Shown: positions 1 through 11,444, counted from the first letter of the stretch. The stretch is 64,000 bases of DNA from Uranotaenia lowii (GCF_029784155.1 NC_073692.1:23150444-23214443), one strand, 5' to 3'. Notes: generated by a model from the sequence alone, not told the origin. A program made the numbers and translations.

Positions 1-140
1 CTTTTCGTGTTTTGTCGATAGTTTTTGTTTTTTGCCATATTTGCCATTAATGTCATTGTATTATGTCTAGCATGCCAATATGTCTAAATTGTATTGGTCC
101 TATTAAAGCGAAAACTATCAGGTAATGTTGTTTCTGTAAT

Positions 141-745
141 TTGTTTGATTTAGGGACATGTGCCAAAATCGGATGTTGCCAAAATCGAATGATGCCAAAA
201 ACGATCAGGGTCTGTATTGTGGTTGTTTTGTGCGATATTGAGTCACTTACAGCATTTCAGAGTAAAGCGAAAAGAGAAAATCGACTACTACTCGTTAAGC
301 CCTTTCACCCAATACCAATATTGATGGGGTTTCATACGATTATAAGTCATATACAACATTTTAAAGTTCAGCGGAAACCACCATCTTGAATTTGGATGGC
401 GTCAAATAACGAACTTCGACTTTTACTGGTTCATCTCTTTCAACTAATACCCATATTGTAAGGGTTTGAGGCAATTTTTAGTCATTTACAGTATTTTCAA
501 GTTGAGTGGTAGCCACCATCTTGGAATTTAAGATGGCGACGGACAACGAAATTCGACTTCTACTCGTTTATTACTTTCACCTAATAACAATATTAAGAAT
601 GTTTCATGATATTTTCAGTTATTTACAGCTTTGAAAATAAAAGCGGAAGCCGCCATCTTGATTAATGATGGCGTCAAGCAACAAATTTTGTTCCTCCTGT
701 TTGAACCCTTTCACTCAATACTCATATTGTAGAGTTATTCATTCC
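141..745. repeat. Degenerate tandem repeat, four units of about 135 bp
   Basis: About four diverged units follow one another. Each contains a variant of ATTCGACTTCTACTCG (near 276, 405, 549 and 680), then CTTTCACCCAATACC, then a stretch resembling TTAGTCATTTACAG. The CCATCTTGAA...GATGGCG inverted motif closes the units near 380, 520 and 655. The 82-codon ORF across the first unit has no recognisable protein and shares its sequence with the other units, so it is not called as a gene. Confidence 0.7.
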
Positions 746-835
746 ACTTCCGGTAATTCGAAGTTTACATAGATTTTTAAATTTTTTTATTATTTTAACT
801 CAAAATCAACACACAGAACTTATCAAAAATGACTA

Positions 836-925
836 CAATTGACACCACTGCTGGGTGCTTAGAGAGGTATTGCAAAACCACTTTTCATGCAATACTTCGT
901 GGGGCACAAGCAGTGGTGTCAATTG
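836..925. repeat. 90-bp foldback (hairpin-forming inverted repeat)
   Basis: Perfect 17-bp arms, CAATTGACACCACTGCT at 836-852 and its reverse complement at 909-925, enclose a second perfect 8-bp pair, GTATTGCA at 867-874 and TGCAATAC at 888-895, around a 13-nt loop. The intervening segments pair partly. The whole could fold into one long hairpin of pre-miRNA size. It could equally be the core of a small foldback element. No target duplication was found. Confidence 0.75.
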
Positions 926-2240
926 AATTAATTGTTAATCAATTCAAAAAGACATACACCTGTTAAACAGCTAATAACTTTTTTGTCTAATGAGATACGA
1001 AGTTATGATATTCGACAAAGTTGTTCAGCGGGAAATTTCCTTCAAGAAATTTATAAATTGGCACAAAAATCACTAGCAAGTTCGGTTCCACAGAAGAAAC
1101 AAAAATGATGTTGATTTTTCAGTACAAAATATTCAATTCTCCCATACAAACCTAAAAGTTCAAATTTACTCATGTAAACGTTACTTAAAAATTCTGCAAA
1201 AAATCATGGATGAGTTTTGGACCAAAACGATGCTTTTAAGACCCCAGTGTTTGAGAAATTCAAAAATGACCCCAAATCGACTCAATCTAACATAGCATTC
1301 CTAACTCTTTCTTAATAACTAAAACAGTATGTTTAATGGAAGATTTATGAGCGTTTTCAAAACTGTCTGAAAACAGATGGTCGATTCAAGAATATAAGCA
1401 TTTTGCATGACCATAATGAATCCATCATAAAACGAGCTGCACAAAAAAAGCCATAATAAAACATCGAAATGTTAGTTAGCTTGATCTGTGTTACTTGGGA
1501 AAGGTTCCCAAGGGAATTGGTACCAAATTTTCTTGAATGCAAGCATGAAAGTTACGAAAAGTTCCTTGAATAGCTTTTTTTGTGACATGTCAATCGCATC
1601 CACTCAGTATAAAAGTTATATATTGGATCACAAATAGCCTTCAATGGACATGAAGTTTCTTAAAGTTTTTTTTAAATAGCCCTTTTGTGACATGTCCGCC
1701 ATATCATGAATATGAAATGTGAATCAACATCACAAAAGGGCATATAATCATTAAATAATTTTTGTAGCTTGGAAATTGTTGAAAGTATCGTTTAGAAAAG
1801 AGTTTTTTATTCACTTTAAAAATTTCGTCCGACTGTATTTCCTTACCACGAATTTACCACACACTGAAATTCAACTGAGGCGGTTAATAAGTTAAAAATC
1901 CAGATAAACTCAAGAATTTGTATAGTTTTTAGCATAAAGGTTTTAAACATGTAATTCCAATTTTTTTTAAACCGATATTATTTTTACGGATGTTTGATTT
2001 ATATGCCGATTCGTAATGTTTCTGAGTAATAATTAACCTGCGTCTTCGCTGCTGACCGCTGGCGGCTGCAGTTATTCTAAGAAAGCACCGAGACTTTTGG
2101 TTGCTTGGGACTACAATATACGCTCCAGGTGAAAATGTTCACTTCGAATGGTCTCAGTGCATTAGTGCGTCACACATGTAACCTGTTTTTTTTTTCATTT
2201 TAGCACTTCTTACCTCAATATTCATAGAAAAATAATCCCA
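926..2240. other. AT-rich non-coding stretch with one stem-loop
   Basis: No gene is recognised. ORFs are short and have no known motifs. The only structure noted is a perfect 12-bp inverted repeat, GCCCTTTTGTGA at 1679-1690 and its complement at 1730-1741. A second TTTTGTGACATGTC occurs near 1576 as a direct repeat of the left arm. Probably degraded repeat sequence. Confidence 0.5.
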
Positions 2241-2329
2241 TTAAAATTGTTCAACTATTTAAACTATTTAAAAATTTCTTTATGCAATTCAGTGGTAAAT
2301 TCGAAGGAGGAATTTTACGAAAAAAACCT

Positions 2330-3096
2330 TCGCGAACTACTTCAGACCACCGAGTTGTTCTTACACCCACACTCAACGTGGCTTTTAAAGCTGATCCGGT
2401 CATCAATCATCACCCCCAAATATTTAAGCTCGCGCATTGATTCGATAGTGCATGATCCAACTGTAATCCTATTTGCGGTGAAATCAGGTTTGATATCATT
2501 ACCCTCTCGGTTTTGTGGTGAGCCAACTGCAAACTCTTGGACTGCATCCAACTCTCTACCGCTTCTGAAGCTCTTAGCTGGACGATTTCTGTTGAGTAAC
2601 CCGTCGCTAATAGCACGACGTCGTCCGCGAAACCAACTAACTTTACTCCCTCTGGCAGGCTCAATGTCAGCACCTCACCGTACGTAATATTCCACAGAAC
2701 CGGGCCCTGTATCGACCCTTGCGGTATTCCAGCTATAATATTCATTTCCTGAAATCCTGCGCTCGTCATGTTTTGCAGCTTTCCACTAATTTGCAAAGAT
2801 ATTTCGGTTTCGGTATTTTCATTTTTATAAGCGAAGAAGCAATCGCTGCCCAGCTGACACTATTAAAGGCGTTGCGCACGTCCAATGTTACTACCGCACA
2901 AAAACGGTCCCCTCTTCTCTTCTTGAGTCTGGCTTTATCAGCCGTTTCGATGACAGTTCGAATGGCGTCGACTGTGCATCGCCCTTTTCGAAAGCCGAAT
3001 TGATTGTTGGACAATCCGCCTTCGCCCTCGGTGTACTGCTGGATACGATTCAAGATCATCTTTTCCAGAACCTTTCCAACCGTATCCAGTAGGCAT
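2330..3096 (-). pseudogene. R1/LOA-like non-LTR retrotransposon, reverse transcriptase C-terminal part (decayed)
   Basis: Reading the minus strand from 3096 down to about 2330, conceptual translation gives the middle and C-terminal parts of a LINE reverse transcriptase. LLDTVGKVLEKMILNRIQQY leads into NNQFGFRKGRCTVDAI, then AGIPQGSIQGPVLWN, the active-site motif GFADDVVLL (YADD box), and LKYLGVMIDDRISF. The pieces lie in different frames, with shifts near 2780 and 2550, and the C-terminal part is lost, so it cannot be expressed. The motif style (IPQGSIQGP, GFADDV, LGVMIDD) fits the R1/LOA group (Lian-like elements in mosquitoes). The N-terminal half of the same ORF resumes at 4195 beyond the solo LTR. 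Clade is inferred by eye. Confidence 0.85.
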
Positions 3097-4194
3097 TGTT
3101 ACCGTTGCGAAATTCAACTCGTTAAAGTTTCCATAAAGTAAGTTGTTCATTTGCTTAAATTATATGTTCATTGTTTGATATTGTTTAATTTTTCCATTAA
3201 TTATTCCATCAGAACAAGATAGGCTTAGATAAAATAATATACAGGACTCACAAGAACACAGCATGTTCACACAGGTACACTGGAACAAATACACAAAATG
3301 GAGGGACTAGAACGGAACAACAGAGAACGCACAAATTAAAATATTTTAGGCCAGAATGAAGTGGTATAATTTGTATGGGTTGTGAGGAGCTACCGGTAAT
3401 AAGATAAATAAGATTTCTTTCCGCTTTAGCCACCGAGACGTTCAGGACGTATCGTTATAGTTTTGAAACTTAACCTAAAAACATATAACAGGTTTAAAGC
3501 AAAAAGTTATAAGTTTAACTTAACAAGCCTAGTTAAAACAAAACGTGCACAGCGGAATATAATTTGTGATTGTGCTAGAAAGACGAATCAGGTAAAGCGG
3601 GAGTCAAAAGAAATCTCGGTAGCTCTCGTAGAAGCTCACAATCCCATTTCCATTCACCAGGACCTAAAAGTCTAAAGCTACATTCTGGGACTTTGCCCAA
3701 TCCTCGAGGTCTTCATCTGGTACTACCATTGGAACCAGACGAACAGGCGCGCAGTCAGTTACATTCCGCGCGCAATCGGTAGGCTGAACGGAATCCAACA
3801 TCCGTTCCGGCCTGAGGAACTGACGAGGAATTGGCAGAGTTACCGCCAATTCTCGACAGTTGCCTAGCCACATCATTCCAACTAACCGTAGCGTTCCGAA
3901 GGAGAAGCATCATCAGCAGCGAAGGCTGGCCCAACGAAGCACACGACACACAAGACACACAGGTATTTAAATAAAACGTAAAAAGCTAATATTTCAGAGT
4001 TAGTGTGTTTAATTACTCCGAAGAGTCCGCGATCAGCTATTTTGTAAAAGCCGACCTTGAGGACCTCCGTTCCTGCTCAAGATCGAGCAAGCCAGAAAAG
4101 AAGGCCTTGTGTGCCCACCCTCCACTGAGTCTCCAGAGGAACGACCAGGGACTCGAGGGCTTAGGTTTGGCCCCCTCTGGTCCAGACGATAACA
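3097..4194. mobile_element. Solo LTR (1098 bp) with 4-bp target duplication GCAT
   Basis: The reverse transcriptase reading frame is interrupted exactly between the codons for ...YRPIC and LLDTVG. The insert begins TGTTACCG (3097) and ends CGATAACA (4194), which are near-perfect inverted termini with TG...CA ends. It is flanked by GCAT at 3093-3096 and 4195-4198. Removing the insert and one GCAT restores a continuous RT frame. An AATAAA lies near 3970. No gag or pol is inside. These are the marks of a solo LTR left by recombination between the LTRs of a retrotransposon. Which superfamily is uncertain; the 4-bp duplication favours a gypsy-type parent. The ORFs inside show no protein motif. Confidence 0.8.
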
Positions 4195-5310
4195 GCATAT
4201 TGGCCTGTATGCCGATGGGTTCCTCAATGGCTTTCCTTGTTTAGGAAACAGAACCAGCTTCTGCCGTTTCAAATATCTGGAAACATCCTTTCCTCTTTAC
4301 AAATTTGCAGTGACGATCGGAACATTTCGGGAAATTCCATAACCGTGGCCTTAACTGCAATGTTCGGGATACCATCTGGACCCGGAGCCTTTTCCAGTTG
4401 AAGGGATTTGGCGATGTCGCGCAGTTCTTCCAACGATATTAACTCCTTCTCGCTCGCAGCCCAGTCGTACGGGACTTGCGGCCAGCTGATGATATTATGA
4501 TGAGGGAACAGCTCTCTCGTTATTTATATCAGTTTGTTGGGGCACATTTTAGGTGGTGTGCTACCGCTTTTGTTTTTTTGCCATGACTATGCTGTAGGCA
4601 TCACCCAAACAACAATTTAGACCGATTTTGCTCCCAATTCAACACCTGAACAAAGACATTCCGTGCAAATTGTTTGTCCTTCAGTGTCGTTCACCAACCA
4701 TTATCTCTCCTCTGCCTGACTGTGCACTTTTACCCACACGATAGCAGATCGTAAAGTGGACGCTAAGAGTGGAGTCCTCTCTCACCCTCCAATTACTTGT
4801 CCATCTGGGACTAGCAAATGTGATAACATCCTTTTCTATGGTAGGTACTAGTGTTACCTACGTTTGCCAGGTCCACATTCAGCTTTACAAGTGCTTCAAT
4901 TAGACTCTGTCCTCTGGCGTTCGTAACCTCATGCCTGGACGCACGCATTGGAATCCTTCGCGATAATAACTGAGTTTTGACCTGTGAGCACCTCGACTAT
5001 CTCATCCACCGTAGCGCTAAATTTCTCTAAGGTCCACAACACCGGAGCGTAGCAGCTACAGAAGAAGATCCCATTAATGTCACGAAGCCTTCCTTATTCG
5101 ATGTGACCTCAATGACCTTGTATGGGAAACTTTCCTGTCACCGCTATTGCAACCAGATTGGCATTATCGATCATCCAATTTGTGCCATTCAGAGCTCTAT
5201 AATAGGGGTCTGCTACTAACGCTATGTCTAGCTTCTCTTCCACCGCCATCTATCTGTCGCAGAAGCTGTTGTGCTTCAAGACAGTGGTTGAGGTTGGTTT
5301 GGATTACTTC
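4195..5310 (-). pseudogene. R1/LOA-like non-LTR retrotransposon, endonuclease and RT N-terminal part (decayed)
   Basis: Minus-strand continuation upstream of the solo LTR. Near 4270-4195 the RT start reads LVLFPKQGKPLRNPSAYRPI. Around 4500-4290 is the usual linker, including APGPDGIPNIAVKATV and an LQKSLELE-like stretch. Around 4980-4835 an APE-type endonuclease segment reads RHEVTNARGQSLIEAL followed by VKLNVDLANVGNTSTY. Stops and frameshifts break the frame throughout. Together with 2330-3096 this is one ORF2, split by the later solo-LTR insertion. Confidence 0.75.
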
Positions 5311-5930
5311 CAAAGTCCTTGGTATCGCTCCTAGCGCCTTTTGGGGCAGGCAGGGCATTTAGGGTTGCCAGTTACATGGCCACCAGTGCAAATAAGACAC
5401 TACGCTGGCTTACTGCAGCTAGCCGCTATGTGAACGGATTCTCCGCATCCCCAGCTTAAGCCTCGTCTGTTGAGTCGCTTCCAGTCATACGACTTGTGGC
5501 CTTACTCCATGCATCGAAAGCATACCTCTGGTTGCTGGGAGATGGTTATCTGACAAACTGACCATCCCACTTTTAGCCGCCTGCACTCGAGTGCTGCGTT
5601 GGCTGCTACCACTGGAAGCCTCACAATAGTAATTTGGGAGGACCCTGTCTCAATCGGATCGAGATCTGATCTTCGCCGATCTTACACTGGTCGACTGTCC
5701 TGACTTCTTCTTCTGTCGTAATTTTGTCGAAATTTTTGATACGACTGGTTACTTCGTGACATAGCGCACGCACCTCCGCCTTCTCGCCTTAAATTTCCTC
5801 CGCTAGCACCTTGAAGGATGCACTCTTTGTCGCTGAGCTTCGTTTCAACTCGAGGATCATCTCGCCGGAACGAGTATGACGGATCCTCCTCACGTTTTTA
5901 CCTAGTCCAGCTAGCTTGCCAAAATTGAAT
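5311..5930 (-). pseudogene. R1/LOA-like retrotransposon ORF1 remnant with three degenerate zinc knuckles
   Basis: On the minus strand, upstream of the ORF2 remnant, conceptual translation gives a Gag-like tail with CCHC knuckles. The first is CFRCME(stop)GHKSYDW, with the last Cys changed to Trp. The second is GCGESVHIAASC. The third is CLICTGGHVTGNPKC. Farther upstream (5900-5640) there is a degraded stretch rich in charged residues resembling ITTEEEVRTVDQ. Three knuckles in an ORF1 followed by an endonuclease/RT ORF is the normal order of R1/LOA-type elements. Several in-frame stops make it non-functional. Confidence 0.7.
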
Positions 5931-7960
5931 GCAATAAATTAATGTAATAGAAATATGTAAAATAGTTTCGCAGCACTTCGGTTTCAATGGTGTAAGGTGG
6001 ATATGATTAGTCAAAAAAGCTAAGCTAAGTTTGGTTCATGTCAATAAAATACACCAACTTAAATAAGTAGAGTGCTAAAGAAGCACCATTTGACAGAAAT
6101 ACCACGGAAGTAGTTCAAAAATGCTCCGACTCACCCCATTTTACGGTAGCTGTTTAAGGTAGGTTCTTCCTATAGCATTGCTTATTTACAACAAAAAGAA
6201 GAAAAACCTTTCTCCAGATTAAAAGCCTTTCATTATTTTTCACTTCTTTGACAATCTAACATCCAAAATAGGAATCTGAATCTTCAATTCAGAATGTGTT
6301 CTCTAAACCAGACTAGCCTTTTTCCGTTTCCCCCAGAAACAACTGTTTGATTAAACATAACATTTTTTAATCCATTTAGAATTGAAGGCCGATGTTTTAT
6401 ATGGTATTTTTATATGATGGAAATAAAAATCGCATTCCTGGCTGTAATAGATTGGATTGACATTTATTTTGCCAAGTGCACACAATTGCGATAGAGTAGA
6501 GTGGCCTTCTCTGTAATTAGTTGAATCAATGATGACATGCTCATTTGTCTCAAACATGTTGTCGTCGTTACACAGTTATCATTATTATCGATGATGCAGC
6601 TTTATTTACAATCTGATAAAAATTCAAGCTAGAGCGCAATGCATTATGGCTTGTTGTGAAACTTTACAATTTCTATTTTTGATATTCACGAAAAAATTTT
6701 ATGTTTTTAATCGTCAGACTACATTGTGAAGCATTAAAATCATTTAGAATAGAGGGAGCTCGGCCATCAAACAGGAAGCTTCAAGTTAAATTTGCTGTAA
6801 CAAGCTGTTGATGATGAAAAATTTTCCTAATGTATTGAAGTCGCATCAAAGTCAGTAGCTTCAGCAACAGTTCAATCCACTTAAAGGCAAAGTATCCGGT
6901 TGTTTCATCCCCCAGTACGAATCCATCCACCGGTTGTAGCATCTGCTGCGAATTGTCAGAAAATGCGTGAAATTGCCAAAACGTGAACGTGATGCCGGTG
7001 GAATCCGATGATTTATGAGTCTCGCACTCGGAATCAAAAGAAGTTTGCTGAGCAAAGAATTCGGCAAACCGAAACACACAGAACAGAACTATCATTTTCC
7101 GGCTCTTGAGTTGCTTCTTAATCATCCAAATGGATTTTACCCGGATTCAGTTGGTTGTTTAACTGAAGAATTTCGAAAATGTTTCAAATTAATCAGAAAA
7201 ACACCACCAACTTGACAACGTTTTATTCAATCAATTGGAAACTTGGCAAACTAGCTTCCAGATGAGGGTTTAAAATGCATAAAAGTTGTTTCCTTTAGTT
7301 TATTCCCACTTCCTAAAACAGATTGCAGAGGAAACAAGAAACAATCTTCCCCGGCTAAAATGATACTTCTCGAATTTTTAGCCAGCGGGTAGTTTAAACA
7401 ACTTTTGTATGCTTCCTCTTCGGATTTGTTTCTGCAACATTTTTTTTGCCAACTCAGCAACTTAGTAGGTAACTCTAGAGGATCTTCCGAAAGGATGCAG
7501 CTCTTTTTTCCAGCTGCAGATCCATCCAAGTACTTCCTACTCAAGCCTCTGAGCAGCCAGTGGCCGGAACAGGAAGCGAAGAAGTTGATGAAACAATCGG
7601 AACGGAAAACATCAGGAAAATGAAATGCTTCTCTTTGAAGTGAATTAAAAGCCCGTGGGGAAGTTGGGGATTAAACAAAAAAAAAAAAAAAGAACGAACG
7701 CAGAGGAAAAAAACGAAACACAGGAGCTAAGTTGTTCGCACTTGGTGGTGCATTGGATAATTTGCTGCTGCAGAAGTCCTAGCTAGCCTTAAGTAGGTCA
7801 TCTGAAGTTGTACATATCTAACAGATATGTTTAGAAATTTGACGAAACCAAACTTAAATGACAAAAATTAATGAGTTTTAAATTCTTTCGCAAATAATCT
7901 CGACATTCTCATGACAAATTCGAAATGTTGATTCTTCTCGTTAGAAATTAAAACAAAAAC
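5931..7960. other. Non-coding stretch, no recognised gene
   Basis: Mostly unique-looking AT-rich sequence. ORFs of 60-114 codons occur on both strands between 6781 and 7623 and overlap each other antisense. None has a recognisable domain, so none is called. A 16-nt A run is at about 7676-7692. From about 7950 the sequence becomes A-rich with isolated TGACAAAAA-like words, the apparent edge of the minisatellite. Confidence 0.45.
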
Positions 7961-8010
7961 AAGAAAAAAAAAACAAAAAAATGACAAAAAATTACAAAAA
8001 TGACAAAAAA

Positions 8011-9162
8011 TGACAAAAATGACAAAAATGACAAAAATGACAAAAATGACAAAAATGACAAAAATGACAAAAATGACAAAAATGACAAAAATGACAAAAA
8101 TGACAAAAATGACAAAAATGACAAAAATGACAAAAATGACAAAAATGACAAAAATGACAAAAATGACAAAAATGACAAAAATGACAAAAATGACAAAAAT
8201 GACAAAAATGACAAAAATGACAAAAATGACAAAAATGACAAAAATGACAAAAATGACAAAAATGACAAAAATGACAAAAATGACAAAAATGACAAAAATG
8301 ACAAAAATGACAAAAATGACAAAAATGACAAAAATGACAAAAATGACAAAAATGACAAAAATGACAAAAATGACAAAAATGACAAAAATGACAAAAATGA
8401 CAAAAATGACAAAAATGACAAAAATGACAAAAATGACAAAAATGACAAAAATGACAAAAATGACAAAAATGACAAAAATGACAAAAATGACAAAAATGAC
8501 AAAAATGACAAAAATGACAAAAATGACAAAAATGACAAAAATGACAAAAATGACAAAAATGACAAAAATGACAAAAATGACAAAAATGACAAAAATGACA
8601 AAAATGACAAAAATGACAAAAATGACAAAAATGACAAAAATGACAAAAATGACAAAAATGACAAAAATGACAAAAATGACAAAAATGACAAAAATGACAA
8701 AAATGACAAAAATGACAAAAATGACAAAAATGACAAAAATGACAAAACTGACAAAACTGACAAAAATGACAACAATGACAAAAATGACAAAAATGACAAA
8801 ACTGACAAAAATGACAAAAATGACAAAAATGACCAAAATGACAAAAATGACCAAAATGACCAAAAGGACAAAAATGACAAAAATGACAAAAATGACAAAA
8901 ATGACAAAAATGACAAAAATGACAAAAATGACAAAAATGACAAAAATGACAAAAATGACAAAAATGACAAAAATGACAAAAATGACAAAAATGACAAAAA
9001 TGACAAAAATGACAAAAATGACAAAAATGACAAAAATGACAAAAATGACAAAAATGACAAAAATGACAAAAATGACAAAAATGACAAAAATGACAAAAAT
9101 AACAAAAATGACAAAAATGACAAAAATGACAAAAATGACAAAAATGACAAAAATGACAAAAA
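8011..9162. repeat. 9-bp minisatellite TGACAAAAA, 128 units in perfect phase
   Basis: TGAC recurs every 9 bp from 8011 to 9163, which is exactly 128 units over 1152 bp with no insertion or deletion. Only substitutions occur: a variant island at about 8748-8867 (TGACAAAAC, TGACAACAA, TGACCAAAA and AGGACAAAA types) and one TAACAAAAA near 9098. Because the unit is a multiple of three, five of six frames lack stops. This creates spurious 390-470 codon ORFs of repeated NDK, MTK, FLS, FCH or FVI tripeptides; none is a gene. Confidence 0.98.
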
Positions 9163-9430
9163 TGACACATACTTGACACAAAAATATCAAAAATATGACC
9201 CAAAAATAACACAAAATTGACTCAAAAATGATGCAAAAATAATACGAAAACGACACAAAAATTACACAATCCAAAATAATCAAAAATTACTCAAAAATAT
9301 CAGTAAAATGACACCAAAATTACACAAAAATTACCCAAAAAATACACAAAAATTTCTCAAAAATAACACAAAACTTAAACAGAGCTTACGCAAAACTTCA
9401 CAAAAATTACCCAAAAATGACACTTTGATA
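9163..9430. repeat. Degenerate flank of the 9-bp minisatellite
   Basis: Past the regular array the sequence continues as loosely spaced A-rich words (ACACAAAAATTAC, CCAAAAATGACA, CTCAAAAATATC) with variable 9-12 bp spacing. This looks like the unamplified or decayed ancestor of the array. A shorter equivalent lies on the left side at about 7962-8010. Confidence 0.7.
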
Positions 9431-9659
9431 TTTCAAATATTTTCAAAAAAGTACAAAAAGAAGGTTCAAATTCTTGCTTTTAATACTTATATGAGTACTG
9501 TTTACTCACACTTTTGATTTCGTGCTTTTACTCGTGACTGATTTTGTAAAAAATTAATGTTTAAGCAATGATTGATTGAATTTCGCCATAAACCTTAAAC
9601 GACCTTCACTTGAAACTTACAATTTTTTTTCTCTTTTTTCTCATTTTTCTCATTCACAG

Positions 9660-9994
9660 TTACCACACTTCTCTTCGGCTCCCAAGCGTCCACGGATTCA
9701 AATCGTCGTCGCACGGAACGGTCACACAAAGTACTTCCGTGCGGTTGTTCAAGATTCGTGACTTTGTGTTTTCCCGCTGCTTCCGGCAGTCGCGGTGCGA
9801 TCAGAATAGGAATATCACTGGAAGAAACCGTTTAACGGGAAGAAAACACCCGTAGTTTTTCCCATCATCATCGTGTAATCGTTTCTCGTCATCCTCGTCG
9901 TCGCTTTTTCGTTGCTTTTTTTTCGCCCCCACCAAAGGAGTACGTGCACTAAGCACCAGCTACAACAATATGGCTGCCACCATGAGATCCGGAG
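9660..9994 (+). other. Putative host-gene exon (5' UTR plus start codon)
   Basis: A long pyrimidine tract (about 9620-9657) ends in CATTCACAG at 9651-9659, a strong 3' splice acceptor. The following 335 bp are more GC-rich than the surroundings and end in GGAG|GTGAGT, a near-consensus splice donor (GT at 9995-9996). The start codon at 9970 lies near the 3' end, so most of the exon would be 5' UTR. The same pyrimidine tract could instead lie next to a promoter. The gene is not identified. No other exon of it was recognised in the window, implying a large first coding intron. Confidence 0.5.
9970..9994 (+). CDS. Putative initial coding segment, MAATMRSG...
   Basis: The ATG at 9970 opens an eight-codon segment, MAATMRSG, that leaves the exon in phase 1 at a GTGAGT donor. 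A second in-frame ATG at 9982 sits in the textbook context GCCACCATG, so either could initiate. No in-frame stop lies between them and the donor. The eight residues are too few to name a gene. Evidence is the combination of start context, donor and GC-rich leader; it is inferred, not proven. Confidence 0.4.
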
Positions 9995-9996
9995 GT

Positions 9997-11287
9997 GAGT
10001 TTTGAAAATATGAAAAAAAAATCCTTACTATTGTTTTGGGGGAATAAACGGAACCAGTCAGCAGGAAGCGATAATGAGTAGCAGGAAATCTTACCGCGAG
10101 CAGGAGGTTTATTTTGCTCTCTAAAGTCCTTAAGTGATGATTTTGGATCACGGTTGCAAGCACGCAAAAATAAAGAACACGCACATGGGTATTTAATATT
10201 AAAGATGACTTTTTGAAAAGTTAGAAAGGAAAATCAATTAAAATCCATCTCTGAGACGTTATGCAAAAGTTTTAATAAGAAATATTAAAATTAAGCCAAA
10301 ATTGTTTGTGTTCCAAATTCACTGAATATCAAAAAAAAAAATTATCTCCCATGAATAAATAAAAAAAAAATAAGTTATGTCTTCAAAACAGTGTAGACTT
10401 AATAACATTTCGGAAATAAAACTTTTGGCAGGTAAAACCGTTCAAAACTTCATTATTCATTTAAGGAAAATCATTCCGAAATAGTTCTTACATGGACGAA
10501 GCAAAAACTTCGTACATGTCAAGCAAGCAAAAATTTAATAGTAAAAAGGTTTGCTGTTTTGCAAGAAAACTAAATAAAAACAGTTATGGTTTCCCATCTT
10601 GACCCACTTTATTTCACACAGAAATTATACAGAAGAACCCCACCGACTAGTCCAATCTTCCGATGTACTCCAAAGAAGCAGCTTTTCTTCTGGAACATTA
10701 TGATTGTATCTGATATTTGGTTTTTCTCCAATCTCCTCGAGAGAGAAACACAACTTTTTATACCAGCTAATACAAAAAGGTCAGACGGGCGAGAGCAACA
10801 TGTGATTTGTTGTTTTTCGTGTGCCAGTTTGACGCAGCTGGATGCCCCCGAATGGAGTTTGTTGTACTGTGAAAAGAAAATTCTGATTGCGTTTTGGTTG
10901 TTGTACATATTTATTTTGAAACGAATTACCCTGCCTCCGGGATGAATTCGTAATCACTTGACCGATTTTTGACTGAAAAGTTTAAATTGATTGAAATTTG
11001 CTTGAAACTTTCATAAATATGATCAGGTTCAGCGGTTCAGGGTAAAGCAGTTGATATTCAAATATGTGAATTAAAACTTTGTCATAGGCATGAAACAAAT
11101 GTTGGGGATAGTAAATTGAAAAATTCGAAATATTTTAAGGTCAGATGGATTCAAAAACTGTTTTTCATTTCCAATACTCATTCCCTTCACAAGACAAAGG
11201 ACTCTTTTGAAACGAGGATGGACAGAACCACCGATGACGGTGGCAAAAAGGCTATGGAAATTATCCTTCGTCCTCCATCCGGCTCAG
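9997..11287. other. Probable intronic sequence, no gene recognised
   Basis: AT-rich sequence downstream of the putative splice donor. ORFs at 10586-10945 (plus) and 10609-10908 (minus) are antisense to each other and have no known motif. Nothing else was identified. Confidence 0.4.
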
Positions 11288-11364
11288 GTTGTGTACTGCT
11301 TAAGATATCGGATTGGTAATACGATACATGAATGGTGTTGTGAGTTCAAATCTCACTTCCCGAC
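11288..11364 (+). repeat. tRNA-derived SINE head, copy 1 (separated from its body)
   Basis: Contains a degenerate pol III B box with a T-arm-like hairpin, GTGAG-TTCAAAT-CTCAC at about 11339-11355. It is preceded by AAGATATCGGATTGGTAATACGATA, which matches the head of the SINE at 21225-21480 (AAAGTATCGGACTGGCAAGACGATA on its sense strand). Its body resumes at 12411, after the MITE. Confidence 0.6.
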
Positions 11365-11444
11365 CTCACTTTCTTGTTTCTGGGATGAATTATCCAATAG
11401 GAAGAAAATCCCATAAAAAGTTTTTCTTGTTTCACTTGAATGTA

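Noticed and set aside
7015..7544. Overlapping ORFs of 66-114 codons on both strands
   Set aside because: No domain, antisense to one another, no splice sites or start context to favour one.
8011..9162. CRISPR array
   Set aside because: Contiguous 9-bp units without spacers in a eukaryotic context.
7868..9283. Five overlapping ORFs of 388-471 codons
   Set aside because: They are translations of the 9-bp minisatellite in five stop-free frames (tripeptide repeats), not proteins.
10586..10945. 119-codon ORF as a host gene
   Set aside because: Low-complexity hydrophobic frame, overlapped by a 99-codon antisense ORF, no domain.
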